The position numbers and the translations under genes are program-made. A stretch of DNA of 64,000 bases, from NCBI GenBank assembly GCA_963718405.1, contig CAVQYZ010000001.1:744001-808000 (forward strand), written 5' to 3'. How positions within the stretch are numbered: the stretch's first letter is position 1; each line of letters starts with the position of its first letter. Source of the stretch: Bog-756 sp963718405 (GTDB lineage: Bacteria > Actinomycetota > Acidimicrobiia > Acidimicrobiales > RAAP-2). The notes below the pieces were generated by a model. The model was not told where the DNA came from, ran no database searches, and saw only the letters and a list, made by a program, of their open reading frames with translations. Of this stretch, positions 8,632 to 16,514 are shown one piece after another.

Positions 8632-9402
8632 ATGCGCATCGCCACCTGGAACGTCAACTCACTCACCGCCCGGCTACCCCGGGTCGAGGAGTGGATCGCC
8701 TACGCCCAGCCCGACGTGCTGTGCCTGCAGGAGACCAAGCAGGCCGACTCGTCCTTCCCCCAGGAGAGCTTCGCCTCGTGGGGCTACGAGACAGCCCACC
8801 ACGGTGACGGCCGGTGGAACGGGGTGGCCATCGCCAGCCGGGTGGGCCTGTCGGAGGTGGCGACCGGAATGGACTCGCCCGACGACGCCCAGGGCACCAG
8901 GTTGATCGCCGCCGACTGTGGCGGGGTGCGGGTGCACTCGGTGTACGTGCCCAACGGGCGCAGCCTCGACAGCGAGCACTTCCCGGCCAAGCTGGAGTGG
9001 TTGTCCGGGCTCCGATCGCTGTTGGAGCGGACCACCGCTCCGGACCGCCCGGTGGCGGTCTGCGGCGACTTCAACGTCGCTCCCGACGACCGCGACGTGT
9101 GGGACCCGTCCCAGTTCGTGGGCATGACCCACGTGAGCCAACCCGAGCGGGACGCCCTGGCCCATCTGCAGGCGTGGGGCCTGGTGGACGTGTTCCGTCG
9201 CCTCTACGACGAGGACCGTCTCTTCACCTGGTGGGACTACCGAGCCGGGTCGTTCCACAAGCACCAGGGGATGCGCATCGACCTCATCCTGGTCACCGAG
9301 GTGCTGGCCGAGCGCACGGGTTACGCCCTGATCGACAGGAATGCCCGCAAGGGGCAGAAGCCCTCCGACCACACCCCGGTGTTCATCGACGTCGGCGTGT
9401 GA
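8632..9402 (+). CDS. xthA: exodeoxyribonuclease III / AP endonuclease
   Basis: Mg-dependent base-excision-repair nuclease that cuts at abasic sites and removes 3' blocking groups. The 256-residue protein begins MRIATWNVNSLTARL, carries the metal Glu in LCLQETKQ, the GDFNVAPDD motif, the RIDLILVT segment and the terminal DHTPVFID, all hallmarks of the ExoIII family. ATG 8632 is preceded by GGGGAG. It lies just downstream of the FabZ-like gene and converges on the helicase gene seven bases away. Confidence 0.95.
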   Translation: MRIATWNVNSLTARLPRVEEWIAYAQPDVLCLQETKQADSSFPQESFASWGYETAHHGDGRWNGVAIASRVGLSEVATGMDSPDDAQGTRLIAADCGGVRVHSVYVPNGRSLDSEHFPAKLEWLSGLRSLLERTTAPDRPVAVCGDFNVAPDDRDVWDPSQFVGMTHVSQPERDALAHLQAWGLVDVFRRLYDEDRLFTWWDYRAGSFHKHQGMRIDLILVTEVLAERTGYALIDRNARKGQKPSDHTPVFIDVGV

Positions 9403-9408
9403 CCGCCA

Positions 9409-11061
9409 TCAGCTGCCCAGGGTGGCGCGGATCTCGGCGATCCGCCGGCCGGCGTCCCGGGGCGTGAGCCGGACCGGACCGGTCCTCGACACCCGGGCCA
9501 CTGCGGCCAACCAGGGCGAGGGCTGGCGCTCCACCCGACGGCCCTGGCCCATGGAGCGGGCCCGCGACCACGAGCAGAACAACCCGGTGGACGCCCGGGT
9601 CAGGGCCACGTAGAGCAGCCGGCGCTCCTCGTCGCGTGCCGGCCCCGACCCGGCGTAGACGATAGGGACGAATCCGTCCTCGAGGCCCACCACCATGACC
9701 GAGCTCCACTCGAGGCCCTTGGCCCGGTGGAAGGTGGCCAGCTCCACCGAGTCCTCGGCCGCCGGCCGACGGCCGCCGCTGCTGGGTCCGGGGCCGGCGC
9801 CGCCGGCCGTCGGGGCCGACGCCTCGGGTCCCGGGGCGGTCCGGTGGGGAATGCCGGCCCGGGTCAGGGCCCGGCGCACTACGGCCAACTGGTCATGGGT
9901 CCGGGCCAGCACGGCCTGGTCCGACCAGCGCAGCCCGTCGGCCGCCTGGCCGGCCAACAGGGCGGCCACCCCTTCGGCCTCGGCGGTGTCGTCGTCGTAG
10001 GCCGTCACCACCGGCATGGGCCCGTCGGCCCCCACTGAACGGGGGGGCACGGCGGCCGACGGCCCCAGGGCCGCGGTGGCCGCTGCCACCACCTGGGGGG
10101 TGGAGCGGTGGTTGTCGTCCAACCGGACCACCTCCATCCCGGGGACCAGCTCGGGAAGGCGGTGGAGCAGGCGGGGATCGGCCCCGTTCCATCCGTAGAT
10201 GGCCTGGTTGGGGTCGCCGACGGCGCACAGGTCCCGTCGCTCCCCGAGGAGCGCCATGATCAACCGGAACTGGGCCGGGTTGACGTCTTGGAACTCGTCC
10301 ACCGAGAAGTGTCGGTACCTCCAGCGGGCGCGCTCGGCGAACCCGGCGTCGTCGAGGACCAGGTCGGCCGCCCGGAGCAGCACGTCGTCGAGATCGACCA
10401 CCCGCTTGCGCTCCAGCAGCGCCTGGTACTGGCCGAAGGCCTCGACCACCCGTTCGATGGCGAGCATCACCGGTCGACCCGCCCGCCCGGCGGCCGGTCC
10501 GTAGGACTCGGGGGTCAGGCAGTTGGCCTTGGCCCAGCCGATCTCGGCGTCGAGCCCGGAGGCCGTGGCCGGATCGCCGAAGAGGCCGGTGAGCGTCCGG
10601 TACCGGTGCTCGGCCACCACCGGCGGGGGACTTCGCCGGTCGAGAGCCTCTCTACGGAGGAGGGTGAGGGCCAACTGGTGGAGGGTTCCAGCCCGGACGC
10701 CGGGGCCGGGCGCCCCGCCGGGCGGGGCCGGGGTGGAGACGGTCACGCCATACCGCCCCAGGCGGTGGCGCAGTTCGTGGGCTGCCTTGCGGGTGAAGGT
10801 GCAGATGACCGTGTGGTCGGCGTCGGCTGTTGCCTCCCGGATGCGCTGGGCCGCCCGCAGGGTGAGCACCCTGGTCTTGCCCGAGCCGGCCCCGGCGATG
10901 ATGCACAGGGCCGGCGCGGCGGAGTCCACCGCCCGGCGTTGGGAGTCGGTGAGGGTGCCCATGGCCCGCTCGAAGGAGTCGCCCCCTGACGCCGGCGCGA
11001 CGGCCGGCACGGGGCCGGGGCCAGGGGCCGACGGGCCCTCTGACCGGTCCAATGGTTCCAC
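9409..11061 (-). CDS. compact UvrD/PcrA-like superfamily 1 DNA helicase
   Basis: ATP-dependent 3'-5' helicase. Motifs in order: Q motif TDSQRRAV, Walker A GAGSGKTR, Ia TFTRKAAHEL, II VDEFQD, III GDPNQAIYGW, IV DDNHRS, V TFHRAKGLEW, VI LLYVALTRA. Only about 25 Ala/Pro/Gly-rich residues stand where the 2B subdomain should be, and there is no HRDC or C-terminal zinc module, so at 550 residues it is short for UvrD. GTG 11061 is preferred because TAGCCT lies eight bases upstream; ATG 10962 (517 residues) is the alternative and would remove a Pro/Ala-rich leader. Divergent from the hydrolase at 11092. A DNA-repair role is likely. Confidence 0.88.
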   Translation of the reverse strand: MEPLDRSEGPSAPGPGPVPAVAPASGGDSFERAMGTLTDSQRRAVDSAAPALCIIAGAGSGKTRVLTLRAAQRIREATADADHTVICTFTRKAAHELRHRLGRYGVTVSTPAPPGGAPGPGVRAGTLHQLALTLLRREALDRRSPPPVVAEHRYRTLTGLFGDPATASGLDAEIGWAKANCLTPESYGPAAGRAGRPVMLAIERVVEAFGQYQALLERKRVVDLDDVLLRAADLVLDDAGFAERARWRYRHFSVDEFQDVNPAQFRLIMALLGERRDLCAVGDPNQAIYGWNGADPRLLHRLPELVPGMEVVRLDDNHRSTPQVVAAATAALGPSAAVPPRSVGADGPMPVVTAYDDDTAEAEGVAALLAGQAADGLRWSDQAVLARTHDQLAVVRRALTRAGIPHRTAPGPEASAPTAGGAGPGPSSGGRRPAAEDSVELATFHRAKGLEWSSVMVVGLEDGFVPIVYAGSGPARDEERRLLYVALTRASTGLFCSWSRARSMGQGRRVERQPSPWLAAVARVSRTGPVRLTPRDAGRRIAEIRATLGS

Positions 11062-11069
11062 AGGAGCTG

Positions 11070-11075
11070 AGGCTA
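11070..11075 (-). promoter_or_regulatory. -10 box of the UvrD-like helicase
   Basis: TAGCCT on the minus strand, eight bases before GTG 11061. It almost abuts the oppositely directed -10 box at 11080, giving a very compact divergent promoter. Confidence 0.45.
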
Positions 11076-11079
11076 TCGG

Positions 11080-11085
11080 TAGGGT
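11080..11085 (+). promoter_or_regulatory. -10 box of the alpha/beta hydrolase (leaderless type)
   Basis: TAGGGT six bases before GTG 11092. It abuts GTG 11086, which argues against that earlier start. Confidence 0.5.
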
Positions 11086-11091
11086 GTGCCG

Positions 11092-11937
11092 GTGCTGAAG
11101 TCGTTCGCCGGCGGTCGCCTGTTCGGCGGGACGTGGGGATCCGGGGTCCCGACGGTGCTGGCCCTGCACGGCTGGCAGAGGACCCACGCCGACTTCGCCC
11201 CGGCGTTCGAAGGATCCGGACCATCGGGTACCACCGGCTCCGACGCCGGCAGCATCGACGCCGTGGCGCTGGACCTGTTCGGATTCGGGGCCACCCCACC
11301 CCCGCCCGAACCCTGGGGCAGCGCCGAGTACGCCCGCCACCTCCTACCCCTGTTCGAGGAGCCCGGCGTCCTCGCTGATCGCATCGTGTTGGTCGGGCAC
11401 TCCTTCGGGGGCCGGATCGCCCCGTATCTGGCCGGCTTGGTGCCCGACCGGATCGAGCGGATGGTGCTCTGCGGTGCGCCGCTGCTCCATCGGCAGGGGC
11501 GCCGCTCCAAGCCGGCTCCCGCCTTTCGGGTGGCCCGCCGGCTCCACGCCCTGGGCTTGGTGGGGGACGAGCGGATGGAGGTGATGCGGAACCGGTACGG
11601 GTCACCCGACTACCGGGCCTCCGCCGGGGTCATGCGGGCCGTCTTCGTCCGGCTGCTGGCCGAGGAGTATGGAGAGGCCATGGCCGCGGTCCGTTGTCCG
11701 GTTGAGCTGTTGTGGGGCGAGGACGACACCGAAGTGCCGGTGGAGGTGGCGCGGCGGGCCCGACCGCTCTTCCCCTCGGCCGACCTGGTCACCCTGCCGG
11801 GCATCGGCCACCTCCTCCCCACCGAAGCTCCCGACCGGCTCCGCCTGGCCGTGCTGGGCCGCCACGGCCCAGACCCCACGATCGCCCGGACGCCTCCTGC
11901 GACCGCGGAGAACGATCCCGCGGCCGGACCACGTTGA
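11092..11937 (+). CDS. alpha/beta-fold hydrolase
   Basis: Serine hydrolase with a complete apparent triad: nucleophile in GHSFGG, acid in LLWGEDDTEVP and His in GIGHLLPTEAP. The oxyanion region is LALHGWQRTH. It is 281 residues from GTG 11092, chosen by -10 spacing. The substrate is unknown. Its TGA overlaps the TTG start proposed for the MurF-like gene by four bases, so the two are probably co-translated; whether the hydrolase works on the same cell-envelope substrate is open. Confidence 0.85.
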   Translation: MLKSFAGGRLFGGTWGSGVPTVLALHGWQRTHADFAPAFEGSGPSGTTGSDAGSIDAVALDLFGFGATPPPPEPWGSAEYARHLLPLFEEPGVLADRIVLVGHSFGGRIAPYLAGLVPDRIERMVLCGAPLLHRQGRRSKPAPAFRVARRLHALGLVGDERMEVMRNRYGSPDYRASAGVMRAVFVRLLAEEYGEAMAAVRCPVELLWGEDDTEVPVEVARRARPLFPSADLVTLPGIGHLLPTEAPDRLRLAVLGRHGPDPTIARTPPATAENDPAAGPR

Positions 11938-13556
11938 TCCCGGCCGGTACCGCCCCGACCACCGTGGCCGTGGCCCTGACCCGCTTCCACCACGGCCTGG
12001 CCTGGCTCACCCTGGCCACCTGCGTGGCGGCGTGCGCCCCCGCCGGGTTGAGGTGGCTCCGGGTGGCGCAGCGCGAGCACTACCTGGCGGGCTCGGTGAC
12101 CCGGTTCGCCGGTCGCTGGTGGCGGGTGACGCCGGTCAATACCGCTCTGGCGGCACTGGCTGTGGCCGCCGCGGTGGCCTCGTGGTGGTGGCCGGTCACC
12201 GGGGTGGTGGTGGCGGCCGTGGTGGCTGCCGGTCCGGTGGGCCTCTCGTGGCGTGGCCGGACCTCCCCCTTGGCCTGGACCCGGCGTCTGCGCACCCTGG
12301 CCATGATGTGGGCTCTGCTCGAGGTGGTGGTGGTGCTGGTCGGCGTGCTCACCGGGCTGGCCGCGCCGCTGGCGGTGGTGGCGGCGTTGGCCGTCCCCCT
12401 GTTGGTCGACACCGGCTGTGCGCTCACGGCACCGTTGGAGCAGCGGCTGGCCATCCACTTCGTAGAAGAGGCGGCCGCCCGACTGGGCCGGGTGGGGCCG
12501 ACCGTGGTGGGCATCACCGGCTCCTACGGCAAGACCTCCACCAAGGGCCACATCGCCTTCCTGGTCCAGCCCACCCGCACGGTGGTGGCCACCCCGGCCA
12601 GCTTCAACAACCGGGCCGGCCTGGCCCGGGCGGTCAACGAGCATCTGGCTGACGGGACCGAGGTCTTCATCGCCGAGATGGGTACCTACGGCCCCGGCGA
12701 GATCGCCGAACTGTGCCGCTGGTTCCCGCCGGACATCGCCGTGATCACCGCCATCGGGCCGGTCCACCTCGAACGGTTCGGGTCCGAGGACCGCATCGTG
12801 GAGGCCAAGTCCGAGATCATGGCCGGGGCCGCCGTGGCGGTGCTCCAGGTGGACGATCCGCGGCTGGCGGCGTTGGCCGACCGGGCCGAGGCCCAGGGTC
12901 GGCGGGTGCTCCGGTGCTCGACGGTCGACCGATCGGCCGACGTGTGCGTGCTGCGGGTGGGCGAAGAGAACCGGATGTCGGTCCTGGTCCGGGGGTCGGT
13001 GTTGGTCGAGGAGGTGGAGATCCCGGTCGGGGTGCAGCCGGCCAACCTGGCCGTGGCCATAGCGGTGGCCCTGGCCCTCGAGGTCGAGCCCCCGGTGATC
13101 GCCTCCCGTCTGGGTGACCTCCCACCGGTCGACCACCGGCTGCAGGCGGTGCGGGCGGCCACCGGCGCCACCATCCTGGATGACACCTACAACTCCAACC
13201 CGGCGGGCGCCTCGGCGGCCCTGGAGGCCCTGGCCTCGGCCGGGCGGGACCCGTCGCCGTCCGGGGTCCCGGCCCGGTCGGTGGTGGTCACGCCGGGCAT
13301 GGTCGAGCTCGGCCGCCGGCAGTTCGACGAGAACCGCCGGTTCGGGGCGGCGGTGGCCGGGGTGGCCACCGACTTGTTGATCGTGGGCCGCACCAACCGG
13401 CGGGCGCTGCTGGCCGGGGTGGGCTCGGTGGGCGGCTCGGCTGTCCGGACCACCCTGGTGGCCGACCGCCGAGAGGCTGTGGCCTGGGTCAAGGATCATC
13501 TCGGTCCCGGCGACGCCGTGCTGTACGAGAATGACCTACCGGACCACTACCCTTGA
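11934..13556 (+). CDS. membrane-anchored MurF-like Mur ligase
   Basis: ATP-dependent amide ligase of the Mur family. From about residue 190 it has the P-loop GITGSYGKTST, then NNRAGLARAV, EMGTYGPGEI, IGPVHLERFGS with the EAKSE Lys region, and DDTYNSNPAG, closest in pattern to MurF. In place of the usual MurF substrate-binding N-domain there are about 150 residues with three or more hydrophobic segments (for example LAWLTLATCVAACA and LLEVVVVLVGVL). TTG 11934 overlaps the preceding stop by four bases; GTG 11964 is an alternative. The D-Ala-D-Ala-ligase-like gene follows. It is probably a membrane-associated envelope ligase with an altered acceptor rather than the housekeeping MurF. Confidence 0.8.
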   Translation: MIPAGTAPTTVAVALTRFHHGLAWLTLATCVAACAPAGLRWLRVAQREHYLAGSVTRFAGRWWRVTPVNTALAALAVAAAVASWWWPVTGVVVAAVVAAGPVGLSWRGRTSPLAWTRRLRTLAMMWALLEVVVVLVGVLTGLAAPLAVVAALAVPLLVDTGCALTAPLEQRLAIHFVEEAAARLGRVGPTVVGITGSYGKTSTKGHIAFLVQPTRTVVATPASFNNRAGLARAVNEHLADGTEVFIAEMGTYGPGEIAELCRWFPPDIAVITAIGPVHLERFGSEDRIVEAKSEIMAGAAVAVLQVDDPRLAALADRAEAQGRRVLRCSTVDRSADVCVLRVGEENRMSVLVRGSVLVEEVEIPVGVQPANLAVAIAVALALEVEPPVIASRLGDLPPVDHRLQAVRAATGATILDDTYNSNPAGASAALEALASAGRDPSPSGVPARSVVVTPGMVELGRRQFDENRRFGAAVAGVATDLLIVGRTNRRALLAGVGSVGGSAVRTTLVADRREAVAWVKDHLGPGDAVLYENDLPDHYP

Positions 13557-13632
13557 CCAACTGAGCCGCCGGTCGGTACGCCCGTCAACGGCTCGAAGTC
13601 CCCACGTGCCCGATCGGAGGAGTCAACCCACC

Positions 13633-14754
13633 GTGCCCGACGCAGCCGTCATCTTCGGAGGTCCGTCACCCGAGCACGACGTGAGTGTGCTGACCGGTTT
13701 GCAGGCGGCCCGGGGCCTGGCCGAGGCCCCCGACCGCCCGGTTGGGGCCATCCGGGCGCTGTTCTGGTCCAAGACCGGTGAGTGGTACGAGGTCGACCCG
13801 GGCCTGGAGGCCGAGTCGTTCCTCGAGGGGGTGCCCCGGGGTGCCAAGCAGTTGGTGTTCACGGCGGCGCCGGGTGGGGGGTTCTCCGAGTCCGGCGGGA
13901 GGCTGGGCCGACCGCGGCCGGTGGAGATCGACGCCGCCCTGGTGTGCTGTCACGGAGGGCCGGGCGAGGACGGGACCCTCCAGGCCGCTCTGGACCTGGC
14001 CGGTATCCGGTACGCCGGGCCCACGGTGTCGGGAGCGGCCCTCGGGATGGACAAGTTGGCCTTCGGCGCCGTGGTGGCCGCGGCCGGCCTCCCGACCCTG
14101 CCCCGGGTGCTCCTGGCCGACGGGGCCGGACCACCGCCCTTCGAGGGTCCCTACATCGTGAAGCCCCGGTTCGGGGGCTCGTCCATCGGCATCGACGTGG
14201 TCCAGGACTTCGCCACCGCCGAGGCCCGACTTTCCGCCAATCCCCATCTCCGCTCGGGGGCGGTGCTCGAGCCCTACCGGCCGGACCTGACCGACCTGCA
14301 GGTCGGGGTGCGCACCTGGCCGGCTCTCGAGCTCTCGGCCATCGAGCGGCCCATCCGGAGCACCGGCACCGCCGACATCCTCGACTACCGGGACAAGTAC
14401 GTGGCCGGCGAGGGCATGGCCGGGGCCAATCGGGAGCTCCCGGCCCAGATTCCCTCGGAGCTGGAGAAGGGGCTCCGCCACGCCGCCGAGACGGTGGCCG
14501 GGCTGGCCGGGGCCCGGGGGGTGGCCCGCATCGACTTCCTCTCCGACGGCAACGAGTTCGTGGTCAACGAGATCAACACCATCCCCGGCTCCCTGGCCCG
14601 CTACCTGTGGGTGTCTCCCTCGGTGGCCTTCCCCACCCTCCTCACCGACCTGCTGGCCGAGGCCCGCCAGCGGCCCACCCACGCCTACTCCGCCGCCGGT
14701 GCCGACGGCTCGGTCCTCCGTTCGGCCGGGTCGATCGCCGCCAAGCTGGGCTGA
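13633..14754 (+). CDS. D-alanine--D-alanine ligase-like ATP-grasp protein
   Basis: ATP-grasp dipeptide ligase resembling Ddl. It opens with AVIFGGPSPEHDVSVL (Ddl glycine loop and conserved EHxVS), has the ATP-binding VKPRFGGSSIGI and the metal/substrate site VARIDFL...NEINTIPGS. At 373 residues it is of Ddl size. GTG 13633 is chosen because GGAGG lies 12 bases upstream and it places the glycine loop at the N-terminus; a longer in-frame start at 13531 overlaps the ligase gene. Together with the MurF-like protein it could form and attach a D-Ala-D-Ala-like dipeptide. The housekeeping Ddl cannot be excluded. Confidence 0.85.
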   Translation: MPDAAVIFGGPSPEHDVSVLTGLQAARGLAEAPDRPVGAIRALFWSKTGEWYEVDPGLEAESFLEGVPRGAKQLVFTAAPGGGFSESGGRLGRPRPVEIDAALVCCHGGPGEDGTLQAALDLAGIRYAGPTVSGAALGMDKLAFGAVVAAAGLPTLPRVLLADGAGPPPFEGPYIVKPRFGGSSIGIDVVQDFATAEARLSANPHLRSGAVLEPYRPDLTDLQVGVRTWPALELSAIERPIRSTGTADILDYRDKYVAGEGMAGANRELPAQIPSELEKGLRHAAETVAGLAGARGVARIDFLSDGNEFVVNEINTIPGSLARYLWVSPSVAFPTLLTDLLAEARQRPTHAYSAAGADGSVLRSAGSIAAKLG

Positions 14755-14760
14755 AGGCCT

Positions 14761-15261
14761 TTGGCCGTCTCCCGGCTCCAGCTCCTGCCGGGTGAGAACC
14801 TGCTGGTCGAGGTGCGGCCCCACTGGTCGTTCCTGACCGGACCGTTGGCCGTGTCGGCCGTGGTCATCGCCATCGGGGTGGCGCTCGATGTCGGCATTCC
14901 CCACACGTCGGTGGCCCTGCACTGGGTCGAGGGATTGGTGGTGGCGGTGCCCTGCCTGTGGTTGGCGGTGCGGGTGGTGCGGTGGCGGAACACCCGGGTG
15001 GTGCTGACGTCGATGCGGATCATCGAGCGCTGGGGGGTCCTGTCCCGCCAGGAGGCCGAGACCATGCTGGCCCACGTGGCCTCCGTCACCGTGGTCCAGA
15101 CCTTGGTCGGTCGCATCATCGGTTCGGGCCGGATCGAACTGGAGGTCCGGGGAGACGGACAGGTCCGCTGGCTGGCTGACGTGCGCAAACCGGCCGTGGT
15201 CCGACGGGTCATTCACCGGCGCCTTCAGCCCTATCAGGAACCCGGCCCCACCTTCGGCTGA
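14761..15261 (+). CDS. bacterial PH-domain (bPH2) membrane protein
   Basis: 166-residue protein with two hydrophobic segments near the N-terminus (LAVSAVVIAIGVALDV and VEGLVVAVPCLWLAVRVV) followed by a YdbS/YdbT-type PH domain: TRVVLTSMRIIERWGVLSR and a second half ending near residue 155. Such proteins are membrane-bound and of unclear function. The TTG start sits just behind the Ddl-like stop, with GAAGG overlapping it, so it is probably in the same transcript as the MurF-like and Ddl-like genes. A hairpin at its stop codon separates it from converging galK. Confidence 0.78.
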   Translation: MAVSRLQLLPGENLLVEVRPHWSFLTGPLAVSAVVIAIGVALDVGIPHTSVALHWVEGLVVAVPCLWLAVRVVRWRNTRVVLTSMRIIERWGVLSRQEAETMLAHVASVTVVQTLVGRIIGSGRIELEVRGDGQVRWLADVRKPAVVRRVIHRRLQPYQEPGPTFG

Positions 15262-15280
15262 CCGGGGCCCGACCCCGGTC
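15260..15280. terminator. 8-bp hairpin between convergent PH-domain gene and galK
   Basis: Perfect inverted repeat GACCGGGG / CCCCGGTC with a five-base loop, starting at the stop codon of the PH gene and 12 bases from the galK stop. It probably serves both strands. A T tract is lacking. Confidence 0.55.
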
Positions 15281-15292
15281 CCCCCGGTCCCG

Positions 15293-16342
15293 CTATCCGG
15301 CCTCATCCGGCGCCGAGGCCAAGGTGCCGTCGCTGGCCTCGACCTTCCACGCACGGGTGTCGAGGCTGCCCGGATCGATGGCCCCCGGGCGGCTCAGGGC
15401 CACCACGCAACCCCCGAACCCGGCCCCGGTCATCCGCACCCCGAAGACCCCGGGCCGCCGTCCCAACATCGCCACCAGGTCGTCGAGGTCCGGGGTCGAG
15501 ACCTCGAAGTCGGTGGCCAGGCTCCGGTGGCTCTCGTTCATGAGGGCACCGGCCGCCGGTAGGTCGTCGCTGAGGAAGGCCTCGGCCATCCGGCGCACCC
15601 GGCGGCACTCGGTGACCACGTGACGGGCCCTGCGCCGAAGGACCGGATGGCGTAGGCCGATGAGGTCGGCGTCGCCGGCCAGCCCCAGCGGGCCGACCAC
15701 CGCTTCGGCGGCCTGGCACTCGGCTACCCGCATGGCGTAGGGCGAGCGGTCCAACGAGCGGGGGAGCCCGGAGTCCACCACCACGAACTCGGCGTCGACC
15801 GGGACCGGCACCTGCTCGGTGTCCAGGGTGGAGAAGTCGATGAGCAGGGCGTGGCCCCGCCGTCCCCCCGCACACACCAGGGGATCCATGGCCCCGATGG
15901 GGACGCCCAGCCGGTGCTCGGCCTCCTGGCACAGCCGGGCCACCACGGCCGGGGAACCCGACACCCCGAACACCTCGGCCAGGGCCACCGACAACGCCGC
16001 GCTGGACGAGAGTCCTGAGCCCACCGGCAACGTGGTGTGGATCCGGAGGCTCCCGCCCCACTCCGGTCGGGCCAGAGCCACCATGGCCGCTACCAGCCGG
16101 GACCACCTCGGCTCCAAGAGAGCCAGGGTCCCGGGGTCGCCGGACCCGTCGAGCGGCAGGGTCACACCGGACTCGAACGCCGTCGACGTGACCTCGATCT
16201 CCGGGCGGTCGGCGCGGTGGAACTCCACGGTCACTCCCAGCCCGATGGCCATGGGCAGGGCCAGCCCCTGGTTGTAGTCGGTATGGTCGCCGATCAGGTT
16301 GACCCGACCGGGTCCCGTGGCTGTGCGGACCTCTGACACCAC
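15293..16342 (-). CDS. galK: galactokinase (GHMP kinase)
   Basis: Phosphorylates galactose at C1 in the Leloir pathway. The 349-residue protein shows all three GHMP motifs: GRVNLIGDHTDYNQG (galactokinase signature, with Asp where Glu is usual), the ATP loop LPVGSGLSSSAAL and GAGFGGCVVAL. GAMDPLVCAGG corresponds to the catalytic-base region, which is normally MDQ in galactokinases; Pro for Gln is a mild departure that could hint at a different sugar. GTG/ATG at 16342 follows a GAGGAGC site. No other gal genes are nearby. Confidence 0.88.
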   Translation of the reverse strand: MVSEVRTATGPGRVNLIGDHTDYNQGLALPMAIGLGVTVEFHRADRPEIEVTSTAFESGVTLPLDGSGDPGTLALLEPRWSRLVAAMVALARPEWGGSLRIHTTLPVGSGLSSSAALSVALAEVFGVSGSPAVVARLCQEAEHRLGVPIGAMDPLVCAGGRRGHALLIDFSTLDTEQVPVPVDAEFVVVDSGLPRSLDRSPYAMRVAECQAAEAVVGPLGLAGDADLIGLRHPVLRRRARHVVTECRRVRRMAEAFLSDDLPAAGALMNESHRSLATDFEVSTPDLDDLVAMLGRRPGVFGVRMTGAGFGGCVVALSRPGAIDPGSLDTRAWKVEASDGTLASAPDEAG

Positions 16343-16514
16343 TGCTCCTCGGCTTGATCCGTGTGGTCGGGCGGCAGGTTACTGCGGCCGGCCCGGGCCG
16401 TATTTGACCCCCGGGGGCCGCGGGAGCCAGCATCCCGCCTATGACCAACTCCACACTGCACCCCCCGGCCCGCCCGGTCCGGCCCCGACGCCCGTCCCGA
16501 AGCGCCGGTGTCCG

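Noticed and set aside
11610..13499. 629-codon antisense open frame over the MurF-like gene
   Set aside because: His/Gly/Arg-rich pseudo-protein without domains; the plus strand carries a complete Mur ligase.
16299..16514. Long N-terminal extension of the racemase-like gene
   Set aside because: The frame upstream of GTG 16515 overlaps the galK start and encodes a Pro/Arg-rich stretch unlike the family.
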